A stretch of 64,000 nucleotides of DNA, taken from positions 20,477 to 84,476 of the forward strand of contig CABUPZ010000003.1 of assembly GCA_902493585.1 (NCBI GenBank), written 5' to 3'. Origin of the DNA: an uncultured Fusicatenibacter sp. GTDB taxonomy: Bacteria; Bacillota; Clostridia; Lachnospirales; Lachnospiraceae. This document shows positions 8,303-15,632 of this stretch, one piece after another (positions within the stretch are counted from its first letter, which is position 1; each line of letters starts with the position of its first letter). The notes below the pieces were generated by a model. That model was not told the DNA's origin and ran no database searches. It saw only the letters and a program-made list of their open reading frames with translations. A program made the translations under genes and the position numbers.

Positions 8303-9724
8303 ATGCAGATAGATTATAAGAGGGATCTGAATCACAACTATATGATTATTCGAGAGGAAGGAGAGCCGGATGCGGCGTCGTATCAGATCAGGATGCTTCA
8401 GACGAATTCCATTACGGGAATTCTGGAATGCCGCATTCACAAGATGGACAATCATACATTGTTTTACTATGATATCACTTCCAGACAGTCGCTGAGCGCG
8501 GTGTATGAACATCAGCAGGTAGGATGCAGCTTTCTGAAAATGCTGTTTCAGGAAATTGTCAAGGTGCTCGAAGAACTGGGAAGTTATCTTCTGGACCCGG
8601 AGGGCCTCATCCTTACCCCGAATACCGTCTATCTGACGGCGGAGCCATTGCAGTTCAGCTTCTGTTATCTTCCGGGAGAAAAACATTCCGTGAACAATCA
8701 GCTGAGAGAACTGATGGAGTATCTGCTTCCCAAACTGAATCACCAGGAGCCGGAAACGGTAGTGCTGGGATATGGCCTGTATAAGGCGGTGACGGAGGAA
8801 GACTGCCCGCTGGATCAGATCCGGGGCGTACTTCTGCGGGAACCTCAGGTTCCGGTACAGGAGGAACCTTTCGCTCAGGAAAAGCAGGAAGCGGAGGAAC
8901 AGAAGGAAGGTATGAGAAAGAAAGCCATGGAATCCTTTTTTACGGAAGAGGAGGAAGAAGAAAAGGAAAGCGGAATCTGGACATTTGCAGTGTTCCTTGG
9001 CGGAGCGGCTGTTTTGGGTCTGGTGCTGTATCTGATGTACTTTACCCGGGTGCCTGTAGTTATGTATCTGATCCTGTTGGCTGCGGCGGGTGTTTCCATC
9101 CTTGTGATTTCCGCCTGGCTGAGAAAAAAGGACCGGGAAGATGCGGAAAAGGAGATGAAGCCGTTCTTGGAAGGGGAAAAAGAGACGAAGCCGTCTCTGG
9201 AAGTAGAAAAAGAGGCAGAACCGTTTTTGAAAAAGGCTCAGGAAGAACCGGAATTTCAGCTTCTTTCCCATCGGTTTTCTGTTGAAGAAACACGTGAGGG
9301 TGGAAAAGCTTTTTCTGCACAGGAACCGAAAATCCTTTCCGCGCAGGCAAGGCAGGAAAGAAAACCGGTTTCGGATCAGCTACTGTATCAGAAAACGGAA
9401 CCCCTCTACCGGAAGCCCAGGGAAAACCGATTCCGTCTGGTGCCGGTTTCTGCCCCGGACCTCCCGGAAATCGTGATTTCTCAGGAGGAGACAACCATAG
9501 GAAAGCTGCAGACGGCGGCGGACATGGTAATCCCGTTTCCTACCGTCAGCAGGCTTCATGCGAAACTTCACTGCGCGCAGGGAATCTGTCTTCTGACCGA
9601 TCTGAATTCCTGCAATGGAACTTATGTCAATGGCACCCCATTGGAAGGGGATATTCCAAGAAAACTGGAAAGCGGGGACGAGATCACCTTTGCGGATATT
9701 ACCTATCAGTTTCTGGAAAAATAG
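8303..9724 (+). CDS. Membrane FHA-domain protein of the Tad locus (DUF6382-like N-terminus)
   Basis: 473 residues. The N-terminal about 185 residues form a globular domain resembling DUF6382. A Glu-rich linker and two membrane helices (about 225-273: WTFAVFLGGAAVLGLVLYL and VVMYLILLAAAGVSILVIS) follow, then a second charged linker and a C-terminal forkhead-associated domain (about 390-470) with the canonical VSRLHAKL and DLNSCNGTYVNG motifs that bind phosphothreonine. It is the last gene of the Tad operon. FHA proteins imply Ser/Thr-kinase control of pilus assembly, though no kinase gene is in the window. GAGGGAA lies just before ATG 8303. Confidence 0.82.
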   Translation: MQIDYKRDLNHNYMIIREEGEPDAASYQIRMLQTNSITGILECRIHKMDNHTLFYYDITSRQSLSAVYEHQQVGCSFLKMLFQEIVKVLEELGSYLLDPEGLILTPNTVYLTAEPLQFSFCYLPGEKHSVNNQLRELMEYLLPKLNHQEPETVVLGYGLYKAVTEEDCPLDQIRGVLLREPQVPVQEEPFAQEKQEAEEQKEGMRKKAMESFFTEEEEEEKESGIWTFAVFLGGAAVLGLVLYLMYFTRVPVVMYLILLAAAGVSILVISAWLRKKDREDAEKEMKPFLEGEKETKPSLEVEKEAEPFLKKAQEEPEFQLLSHRFSVEETREGGKAFSAQEPKILSAQARQERKPVSDQLLYQKTEPLYRKPRENRFRLVPVSAPDLPEIVISQEETTIGKLQTAADMVIPFPTVSRLHAKLHCAQGICLLTDLNSCNGTYVNGTPLEGDIPRKLESGDEITFADITYQFLEK

Positions 9725-9734
9725 AACTCCAGGC

Positions 9735-9762
9735 GTAACAGTTCAGCTGGCTGAACCGTTGC
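9735..9762. repeat. Dispersed 28-base palindrome, copy 1
   Basis: Core GTTCAGCTGGCTGAAC (9741-9756) with GTAACA before and CGTTGC after. It lies 10 bases past the FHA gene stop and inside a wider CCAGGC/GCCTGG inverted repeat (9729-9782). Same family as copies at 13237, 15568, 17795, 24587, 31155, 41179, 46763 and 58122. Confidence 0.75.
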
Positions 9763-9820
9763 CTTCAGGCACTGCTGCCTGGGACAATAAGTGAAAAAAG
9801 GATAAACAGCCCGTAAAACC

Positions 9821-9849
9821 TTGCAATCGGAAAGTCCATCTCCTATAAT
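9821..9849 (+). promoter_or_regulatory. Sigma-A-type promoter for the rhomboid gene
   Basis: TTGCAA (9821-9826), 17-base spacer, TATAAT (9844-9849). The predicted transcript starts about 30 bases before the rhomboid start codon. Confidence 0.8.
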
Positions 9850-9887
9850 GAAAACAATCGGAAAGAAGGAATATGGGAGAGAGAACG

Positions 9888-10547
9888 ATGAACCAACAGG
9901 ATTATTATAATCTCAACGAGGATTTTATTGAACGGATGCTGAGAAATCCTAAAAACGTATGGAACCTGATCATGATAGCTGCCAACGTTCTAATCTTTGT
10001 GTTGGTGACCGTCACAGGCGGAAGCAGCGATATAGAAAACATGATCCGCTGGGGCGCCGCATATACACCGCTGATCCAGGCAGGTGAAACCTACCGCCTG
10101 TTTACCAGTATGTTTCTGCATTTTGGCATCAGCCACCTGTTCAACAATATGCTGCTGCTTTTGTTTGTAGGGGATTATCTGGAAAAGACGGTGGGAAAAC
10201 CAGTGTACCTGGCCGTGTACATGCTTGGGGGACTGGCGGGCAACGTATGTTCCTATCGATATGAAATTTCGGAAGGAAGAGCGGTCGTTTCCGCAGGCGC
10301 CTCCGGGGCAATTTTTGCGGTTCTTGGGGCGATCGTGATACTGCTGATCTTGAACAAAGGCCGGCTGGAAGATCTTTCTCTGCGGAGGGTCTGCCTGATG
10401 GTTGTGCTTACTTTACTGGTGGGCTTTCAGTCGAGCAATGTAGATAATTATGCACACATCGGCGGATTTGTCGGAGGAATGGCAGTGATGCTGATCCTGT
10501 CGCCGGTTTACCTGATGCAGAGAAAAAAACAGAAGAAAAATTGGTGA
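9888..10547 (+). CDS. Rhomboid family intramembrane serine protease
   Basis: 219 residues with about six membrane helices. The catalytic pair is visible: Ser139 in GASGAIFA and His190 in AHIGGFVGG. The HFGISHLFNN segment after helix 1 is the conserved L1-loop/helix 2 signature. Rhomboids cut membrane proteins within or near the lipid bilayer; the substrate is unknown. ATG 9888 has GGGAGAGAG at a good distance; ATG 9873 (adding five residues) has GAAGGA only two bases away. The gene is monocistronic, between a clear promoter and a strong terminator. Confidence 0.9.
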   Translation: MNQQDYYNLNEDFIERMLRNPKNVWNLIMIAANVLIFVLVTVTGGSSDIENMIRWGAAYTPLIQAGETYRLFTSMFLHFGISHLFNNMLLLLFVGDYLEKTVGKPVYLAVYMLGGLAGNVCSYRYEISEGRAVVSAGASGAIFAVLGAIVILLILNKGRLEDLSLRRVCLMVVLTLLVGFQSSNVDNYAHIGGFVGGMAVMLILSPVYLMQRKKQKKNW

Positions 10548-10550
10548 GAA

Positions 10551-10611
10551 AAAACAGCATGTTCAAAAGGAACGGATAACGAGTGTTCCTTTTTGAACAT
10601 GCTGTTTTTTT
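10551..10611. terminator. Bidirectional terminator between rhomboid and kinase genes
   Basis: AAACAGCATGTTCAAAAGGAAC (about 22 bases) pairs with its complement at 10584-10606 around an 11-base loop, with A- and T-runs on the two sides. It serves the rhomboid gene and the convergent histidine kinase gene. Confidence 0.9.
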
Positions 10612-10638
10612 CGAAGGAAATGAGTCGGATGGCAGATT

Positions 10639-11313
10639 TTATGCCACCGGAAGCAAAACAGTAAAAGTTGTTCCTTCGCCTGGAACAGATTCTGCGGAAA
10701 TGGAACCGCGGTGAGCGGTGACGATCTCCTTGCAGATCGCGAGACCAAGACCGGTTCCGTTCTTTTTATGAGTCACAAAAAGGTCGAACAGAGTCGGCAG
10801 ATATTCTTCCGGAATCCCGCAGCCGGTGTCTTCCACTTGGATGGAGACAAAATCGCCGTCACAGGAGAGGCGGATATGGATCGTGCCGCCGTCAGGCATA
10901 GACTCCGCCGCGTTGCGGATCAGGTTTGAGATCAGCTGCTGAAATTTTATCTTGTCGATGGGAATTCTCGGCACAGCCGTTTCTTTTGAGAGCTGAAGCT
11001 CAATCCCCTGTGATTCCAGCAGGGCAGCGGCAGATGCGGTAAGATCCTGAAGGAGAAGGTACGGATTGGTATCTTCCGTATTGGCGGTATGGGAATGATT
11101 GTACGTGGACAGTTCATCCAACAGTCCTTTCAGAAATTCCATATTTTCTTCGATTTTCAGAAAACAATTATCATCTTTCAGTTCCGGATGATTGACAGCC
11201 AGAAGCTGCAGAAAGCTGTTGATCAGTGCAACAGGATTTCGTATTTCATGAGATACTTTTGAAAGCAGCAGATACGTTTCGTTGTCTGCGTAAGATTGTG
11301 GTTGTCTGAGCAT
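10639..11313 (-). CDS. Soluble orphan sensor histidine kinase (no input domain)
   Basis: 224 residues. HisKA-type H-box SHEIRNPVALINSF near residue 20, N-box NLIRNAAESMPDGG, G1 VEDTGCGIP and G2 NGTGLGLAICKEIV are all present, so it should be an active kinase. There is no membrane helix and almost nothing before the H-box; it resembles the catalytic half of sporulation/phosphorelay kinases. No response regulator is adjacent. ATG at 11313 has GAAGGA six bases upstream; the longer frame runs into the promoter region. The promoter lies in an unusual direct/inverted repeat (11330-11427). Confidence 0.8.
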   Translation of the reverse strand: MLRQPQSYADNETYLLLSKVSHEIRNPVALINSFLQLLAVNHPELKDDNCFLKIEENMEFLKGLLDELSTYNHSHTANTEDTNPYLLLQDLTASAAALLESQGIELQLSKETAVPRIPIDKIKFQQLISNLIRNAAESMPDGGTIHIRLSCDGDFVSIQVEDTGCGIPEEYLPTLFDLFVTHKKNGTGLGLAICKEIVTAHRGSISAESVPGEGTTFTVLLPVA

Positions 11314-11329
11314 TGCAAATCCTTCCTTA

Positions 11330-11427
11330 AGAATATGGCAATGAAAAAGGTATTGCATATTCTTTCAAAACCGTTTAAAGTGTAACACTTTTGAAAGAAT
11401 ATGGCAATGAAAAAGGTATTGCATATT
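11330..11427. repeat. 32-base direct repeats with enclosed inverted repeat
   Basis: Two exact 32-base copies (11330-11361 and 11396-11427, each beginning AGAATATGGCAATG) lie 66 bases apart. Overlapping their inner edges is a 12-base inverted repeat, ATTCTTTCAAAA (11359-11370) and TTTTGAAAGAAT (11389-11400). The kinase promoter lies within this structure. Confidence 0.85.
11379..11407 (-). promoter_or_regulatory. Promoter of the orphan histidine kinase
   Basis: Read on the minus strand: TTGCCA (11407-11402), 17-base spacer, TACACT (11384-11379). The -35 is part of one 32-base repeat, the second repeat lies in the leader, and the inverted repeat brackets the -10. Confidence 0.6.
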
Positions 11428-11472
11428 TCACACAAATAAGACAAAATAGTGGAAAAGGCGATGGGCAATGCA

Positions 11473-11501
11473 TTGTTCATTTGCCCGGAGTGTGCTATAG
11501 T
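11473..11501 (+). promoter_or_regulatory. Promoter of the HIT gene
   Basis: TTGTTC (11473-11478), 17-base spacer, TATAGT (11496-11501) with an extended -10 TG at 11493-11494. About 80 bases before the HIT start. Confidence 0.6.
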
Positions 11502-11583
11502 AACAGATAAGAGGCGCCCCGAAGTCACCGGGCATTGCGTCAGCGGTAACCAACGGCGTCATGATTGACAGGAGGGAAAGAAA

Positions 11584-11991
11584 ATGGATTGTATTTTTTG
11601 TAAACTGGCAGGCGGAGAGATTCCAACCGCGACTTTGTATGAAGACGATGATTTTCGTGTAATCCTGGATCAGGGTCCTGCGACGAAAGGACATGCATTG
11701 ATCCTTCCGAAAAAACATTATGCAAATATTTATGAACTTCCGGAAGAAGTGGCAGCGCGCGCGATGGTGCTGGCAAAGAAAATGGCGGGAGTCATGACGG
11801 AAGCGCTGAAATGCGACGGATTCAACCTGGTTCAGAATAACGGTGAGGCGGCAGGCCAGACGGTCTTCCATTTTCATCTTCATCTGATTCCCCGCTATCA
11901 GAATGACAATGCGGGAATCACATGGAAACCGGGAACCCTTGAGGAGAGCGTTAAGGAAGAGATCCTTGCTGCAGTAAAAGAAAAAATGTGA
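11584..11991 (+). CDS. HIT family nucleotide-binding hydrolase (HINT type)
   Basis: 135 residues, the normal size for bacterial HINT-like proteins. The family signature HFHLHLIPRY (histidine triad) is near residues 97-106, and the N-terminal CIFCKLAGGEIP carries the Cys pair that often binds zinc. HINT enzymes hydrolyse nucleoside phosphoramidates and acyl-adenylates in the cytosol. AGGAGGGAAAG lies just before the ATG. Single-gene unit with its own promoter. Confidence 0.9.
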   Translation: MDCIFCKLAGGEIPTATLYEDDDFRVILDQGPATKGHALILPKKHYANIYELPEEVAARAMVLAKKMAGVMTEALKCDGFNLVQNNGEAAGQTVFHFHLHLIPRYQNDNAGITWKPGTLEESVKEEILAAVKEKM

Positions 11992-11999
11992 AAAAATTG

Positions 12000-12038
12000 C
12001 CGGATGGGGACGGCGTTGAATGGCCTGTCCTCATCCGG
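12000..12038. terminator. Hairpin between HIT and murG
   Basis: CCGGATGGGGACGG (from about 12000) pairs with the CTGTCCTCATCCGG arm ending at 12038. The T-run is poor, so a weak terminator or mRNA end-protecting hairpin between convergent genes is the reading. Confidence 0.5.
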
Positions 12039-12047
12039 TAAAGATTG

Positions 12048-12073
12048 CTGCTGTTCACAGCTGTGAACGGCAG
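12048..12073. repeat. Variant palindrome between HIT and murG
   Basis: GTTCACAGCTGTGAAC (12053-12068) is a perfect 16-base palindrome flanked by CTGC/GCAG. It shares GTTCA...TGAAC with the dispersed 28-base family. A half copy, GTTCACAGCTGTTCC, occurs at 19613-19627 before pgi. Confidence 0.5.
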
Positions 12074-12081
12074 TGAAAGTT

Positions 12082-13146
12082 TTATTTCTGGCATTCCTGG
12101 ATCAATGCGATGATTTTCTCAATAGAATCGGTATGGCCGCTCTGAGACATTGCGTCGATATAGGTCTGACGGTTCTGATAGAGATGGTGCACTGCATCCA
12201 GAAGTTTTTCCGGTGTCAGTTCCTCTTCCTCAAGAACCATGCTGTAGCCCTGCTTTTCAAAAGAGCGTGCATTTAAAATCTGGTCGCCGCGGCTGGCGTT
12301 GGCAGAGAGCGGAATCAGAAGATTCGGCTTGGCGAGGGAACTGATCTCGCAGATCGCGTTGGCGCCGGCTCTTGAAATGATCACGTCGGCAAGGGCGAAC
12401 AGATCCGGCAGTTCTTTTTTGATGTATTCAAACTGCACATAGCCTTCGGTATTCTGCAGAGACGGATCCAGTTTGTCTTTTCCGCAAAGATGAATCACCT
12501 GGAAATCTTTCAGAAGATCCGGAAGAACCTGGCGCACCGCGTTGTTCACCGCCACAGAGCCGAGACTACCACCGATCACGAGGATGACCGGTTTGTTTGC
12601 GGTAAAGTTACAGAACTTCAGCGCCTGAAGTTTATTTCCGGAAAGGAGCTCCTGGCGGATCGGTGTACCGGTCAGAACGGCTTTGTTGGCAGGAAGACAG
12701 CTGACCGTTTCAGGGAAATTACAGCAGATTTTGGAAGCTGCCGGGATACAAAGCTTATTGGCAAGGCCGGGCGTCATATCCGATTCGTGGATGATCGCCG
12801 GGATTTTTCTGCGCTTTGCGGCGATAACCACCGGAACAGTGACGAAGCCGCCTTTGGAAAACACAATATCCGGCTTCAGCTGTTTCAGCAGCTTGCTTGC
12901 CTCCGCAAAGCCTTTGAGCACACGGAAAGGGTCTGAGAAGTTCTTCGGGTCAAAATAGCGGCGCAGTTTTCCGGATGAAATGCCGTAATAAGGAATATTC
13001 AAATCTTCGATTAATTTTTTTTCGATTCCGTCATAGGAGCCGATATAGGAAATCTGATATCCCAGCTCCTGGAGGCGCGGAATCAACGCAATATTTGGTG
13101 TAACATGGCCGGCAGTACCGCCGCCAGTGAGTACAATATGTTTCAT
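12082..13146 (-). CDS. murG: MurG, UDP-GlcNAc:lipid I GlcNAc transferase
   Basis: 354 residues, standard length. The GT28 signature is at the N-terminus: [19 protein letters not shown]. Also visible are [12 protein letters not shown] (about 120-131), VIGGSLGS (about 170) and [14 protein letters not shown] (about 260), the donor-sugar binding region. MurG adds GlcNAc to lipid I at the cytoplasmic face of the membrane to make lipid II. Unusually for murG, it is not in a dcw cluster here but stands alone with its own promoter, as in several Clostridia. GGGAGG precedes the ATG. Confidence 0.95.
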   Translation of the reverse strand: MKHIVLTGGGTAGHVTPNIALIPRLQELGYQISYIGSYDGIEKKLIEDLNIPYYGISSGKLRRYFDPKNFSDPFRVLKGFAEASKLLKQLKPDIVFSKGGFVTVPVVIAAKRRKIPAIIHESDMTPGLANKLCIPAASKICCNFPETVSCLPANKAVLTGTPIRQELLSGNKLQALKFCNFTANKPVILVIGGSLGSVAVNNAVRQVLPDLLKDFQVIHLCGKDKLDPSLQNTEGYVQFEYIKKELPDLFALADVIISRAGANAICEISSLAKPNLLIPLSANASRGDQILNARSFEKQGYSMVLEEEELTPEKLLDAVHHLYQNRQTYIDAMSQSGHTDSIEKIIALIQECQK

Positions 13147-13178
13147 GCAAATTCCTCCCTGTGGTTTGTCGTGCTTTT

Positions 13179-13207
13179 ATTATCACCTGCTGTTATAAAA
13201 AAGTCAA
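13179..13207 (-). promoter_or_regulatory. Promoter of murG
   Basis: Minus strand: TTGACT (13207-13202), 17-base spacer, GATAAT (13184-13179), about 30 bases before the start codon. Confidence 0.75.
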
Positions 13208-13236
13208 GCCATCCATAAGCGGAACAGGAACAGTAC

Positions 13237-13264
13237 GTGACCGTTCAGTGTGTGAATGGTCGCA
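13237..13264. repeat. Dispersed 28-base palindrome, copy 2
   Basis: Core GTTCAGTGTGTGAATG (13243-13258) flanked by GTGACC and GTCGCA. Located between the murG promoter and the ribosome site of the DUF4367 gene. Confidence 0.6.
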
Positions 13265-13285
13265 CAGTTAGAGGTGAGTTTTGGA

Positions 13286-14305
13286 ATGAATGAGAAGGAA
13301 AACAAAAACGAACAGAAAAATTCAGTAGTTGAAGCGATGCTCCGCGCCAGAGAAAAGGAAATGCAGCAGCCTCCGGCAGACGAAGAACTCCCCGGTCTTA
13401 CCTCAGAGGAATATGATGATATGTATCTGAAAATTATCGGGAGGCTGAAGGCGGAAGGGCTGATGCAGGAGGAAGCTGCGGAGGACAGCGAGAGGGAGGC
13501 GGCGGATACAGGGAAAGAAAACGTCTCCGGGGTCGCGGCGTTCGAGGAAGCGGCTGAGAAGAAAAAGGCTGAGACAACGGAGAAAGTTCCGGTAAAGGTA
13601 GAAGAAACCACGGAAGAAAAGATACAAAAAGAACCTGAGACAGTGACGGAAGAGAAACCTGTGGAAAAAGCTGCTGAGAAACGTGCAGCCAGTTACCGTC
13701 CGGCAAAGATCCGCTGGTTCCAGAAAAGAGCCGCAAAAGTCGCCTGCGTATGTCTGGTTGCTGCAGCCGCGATGTTCGGACTTTCCATGACCAGTGAAGC
13801 CAATCGCTTGCGACTGCTCCAGACGGCGAATGAAGTGCTGGGGACTGGGGATTTGTTGAAAGCGAATAATGGTGAGGATAGAGCGATGTCTGCGGGAAGT
13901 GAAGATGAAGCGAGACAGGAGATTACGGATACGCTGAATGTAGAGGTACCCGATTTTTATTACTTACCAGACGGCATGGAATATATGACATATGAATTAA
14001 TTGACGACATTGGTTATGCAAAAATACATTATTCGTATAAAAAGGGTTTTCTTTATCTAGAAATATCAAACAGTCTTTCAGATATGTCACAGGGAAGTAT
14101 CAAACAAAATCAGGAAAATGAGGATGAAGTAGAAGAAATAGAGACATTAAGTGGAAAGATGAACTTCGAAATAAAAAATATAGAGAATGGTAAAGAGCAA
14201 TATACTGCCAGCTGGGAATATAAAAATGTATCTTATGTGTTTGGTGGTGAAATTTCTCGGCAAGAATTAGTAGAAGTTTTAAAAAATATTTCTTTTTCGA
14301 TGTAA
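13286..14305 (+). CDS. DUF4367-containing membrane protein, anti-sigma-like
   Basis: 339 residues. The N-terminal 145 residues are cytoplasmic, acidic and Lys/Glu/Thr/Val-rich, with a short helical region (VVEAMLRAREKEMQQ). One membrane segment (about 150-170, VACVCLVAAAAMFGLSM) leads to an extracytoplasmic C-terminal domain with VPDFYYLPDGMEYMTYEL and VSYVFGGEISRQELVEVLKNI, the pattern of DUF4367 domains found on anti-sigma factors. No zinc-finger anti-sigma domain and no ECF sigma gene are nearby, so the partner is unknown. ATG 13286 follows GAGGTGA by eight bases. The DNA becomes clearly more AT-rich after about 13940, suggesting the C-terminal half or the next gene arrived separately. Confidence 0.7.
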   Translation: MNEKENKNEQKNSVVEAMLRAREKEMQQPPADEELPGLTSEEYDDMYLKIIGRLKAEGLMQEEAAEDSEREAADTGKENVSGVAAFEEAAEKKKAETTEKVPVKVEETTEEKIQKEPETVTEEKPVEKAAEKRAASYRPAKIRWFQKRAAKVACVCLVAAAAMFGLSMTSEANRLRLLQTANEVLGTGDLLKANNGEDRAMSAGSEDEARQEITDTLNVEVPDFYYLPDGMEYMTYELIDDIGYAKIHYSYKKGFLYLEISNSLSDMSQGSIKQNQENEDEVEEIETLSGKMNFEIKNIENGKEQYTASWEYKNVSYVFGGEISRQELVEVLKNISFSM

Positions 14306-14369
14306 CATTTTATGTTTTCAACCGTATTATATTTATGTAGTGTAGAGAATCTAGAGGGAAGGAGGGAAG

Positions 14370-14870
14370 ATGAAAAAGACATTTGGTAAATGGGGATGTA
14401 TTTTGGCAATGTTTATAGGTATTCTTACATTGTCTTTGAACGAAAAGACTGTTTATGCGGAGGAGCCAAAATATTTGGGCAATGTTGTTGACGGCTCAGT
14501 ATTGACAGATGAGAATGAAGCGGAAGATCTCCAACAGACCAGATTAAGAAACAGTTATTTATATCAGGGCTTTGTAAAAATAACAAACAATGGAAACGGC
14601 GTGGTCGGCATCGGCGGCAGTACAAGCTGTTTTGTAACTTGTGATGTTGTAAAGTTAAATTTATACCTGGAACGTTCAAAAGGTGATTCGAATTTTAGCA
14701 GTTATAAAAGTTTTACATATACTGCGAATAATACACATTCACTTACAAAAGGATTGTCCTATGCCGTAGAAAAAGGTTACTACTACCGTCTCCGCGGCTA
14801 TCACTATGCATCCAAAAACGGAAAAGCAGAGAACTTAGGTTCCCGCACTGACGGCATCTACATCGGCTAA
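14370..14870 (+). CDS. Small secreted protein, DUF6147-like
   Basis: 166 residues. A basic N-terminus and hydrophobic core (KWGCILAMFIGILTLSL) end in a likely signal peptidase site after VYA-EE near residue 31. The mature part has NNGNGVVGIGGSTSCFVTCDVVKL and an aromatic YYYRLRGYHY segment, a pattern I associate with the DUF6147 family of small secreted Firmicutes proteins; function is unknown. GGAAGGAGGGAAG precedes the ATG. It lies 64 bases after the DUF4367 gene in the same direction and may share its transcript. Confidence 0.65.
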   Translation: MKKTFGKWGCILAMFIGILTLSLNEKTVYAEEPKYLGNVVDGSVLTDENEAEDLQQTRLRNSYLYQGFVKITNNGNGVVGIGGSTSCFVTCDVVKLNLYLERSKGDSNFSSYKSFTYTANNTHSLTKGLSYAVEKGYYYRLRGYHYASKNGKAENLGSRTDGIYIG

Positions 14871-14986
14871 ACATCATCCCATACATATCGTCTATGATCC
14901 TTTCGGGCTCTCTCGATCATATCCGATACAAATGAAAAAATCAGAAAGAACCAGGTGATGAATCCTGCAAAACAAAACTCTTAACA

Positions 14987-15563
14987 CTACATTGCAGCGA
15001 GGAATCCAATTCCAAACAATAAAATCAAAAAAATACAAAAGAAAGAACCAAAATGGATCCAAAGCATGTGCGGGCTCTCGATCAGGGTTTTCATATCCAA
15101 ACTCAATGATAAACGAAAACGCAGGAAAGAAAGTAGCTCAAGATCATGGATTAGGATAGGTTGTTTTTTTGTAACAGTTCCGGCAGGTCGAGCAGCCGGG
15201 ACAAAATTTGTCGGTGTCAGGAAAAGGCATTCTCCGGAAGCAGCGGGCCAATCTGTTTCTGGGCAAATATCGCATACAATGAAAATATCCGGAGACCCCA
15301 CGATGGATGCGATTGAGATGCTATCCTGAAAACACAGCGAGGCTGTCATGCTATATCGTTCCGGTTAGCGTGGCAGCTTCGTTTTGCATATAAAATACTT
15401 CATCTTCCGGTGTCCGCGAATATTGCTCTGTGACCGTTCCGCTGCTTTTACCATCTTTTTCTTTATAAAAAATCCCACCATAAATTATCAGAAAATAAGA
15501 CTGAAATATATACATTTCCCAAATTTTTGTATATAATGATAATAGATGATAAAAAAGCAGCAT
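14987..15563 (-). pseudogene. Possible remnant of a small zinc-ribbon/membrane protein
   Basis: Two adjoining minus-strand frames (15563-15351 and 15349-14987) read protein-like but have no ribosome site and are out of frame with each other. The first ends in a plausible soluble stretch (DGKSSGTVTEQYSRTPEDE). The second has CDICPET and a hydrophobic C-terminus (FGSFFCIFLILLFGIGFLA). A neighbouring frame of the same strand reads DKFCPGCSTCRNC, so a frameshifted zinc-ribbon gene is possible. Weak call. Confidence 0.25.
15509..15537 (+). promoter_or_regulatory. Possible promoter of the beta-CASP hydrolase gene
   Basis: TATACA (15509-15514, 4 of 6 -35 matches), 17-base spacer, TATAAT (15532-15537). 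About 90 bases before the start; palindrome copy 3 would lie in the leader. Confidence 0.4.
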
Positions 15564-15567
15564 GATA

Positions 15568-15595
15568 ATAACCGTTCATCTGGCTGAACTATTGC
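15568..15595. repeat. Dispersed 28-base palindrome, copy 3
   Basis: Core GTTCATCTGGCTGAAC (15574-15589), flanked by ATAACC and TATTGC. It lies 37 bases before the beta-CASP hydrolase start. Confidence 0.7.
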
Positions 15596-15632
15596 ACATT
15601 ACATCAGATTCAGACAAAAGGGGGCTTGAAGT

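Larger units (their letters stand above)
14871..15632. other. Gene-poor stretch
   Basis: No intact plus-strand gene. It contains the decayed minus-strand reading frames at 14987-15563, palindrome copy 3 at 15568 and a weak promoter at 15509-15537. AT-rich. Confidence 0.5.
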
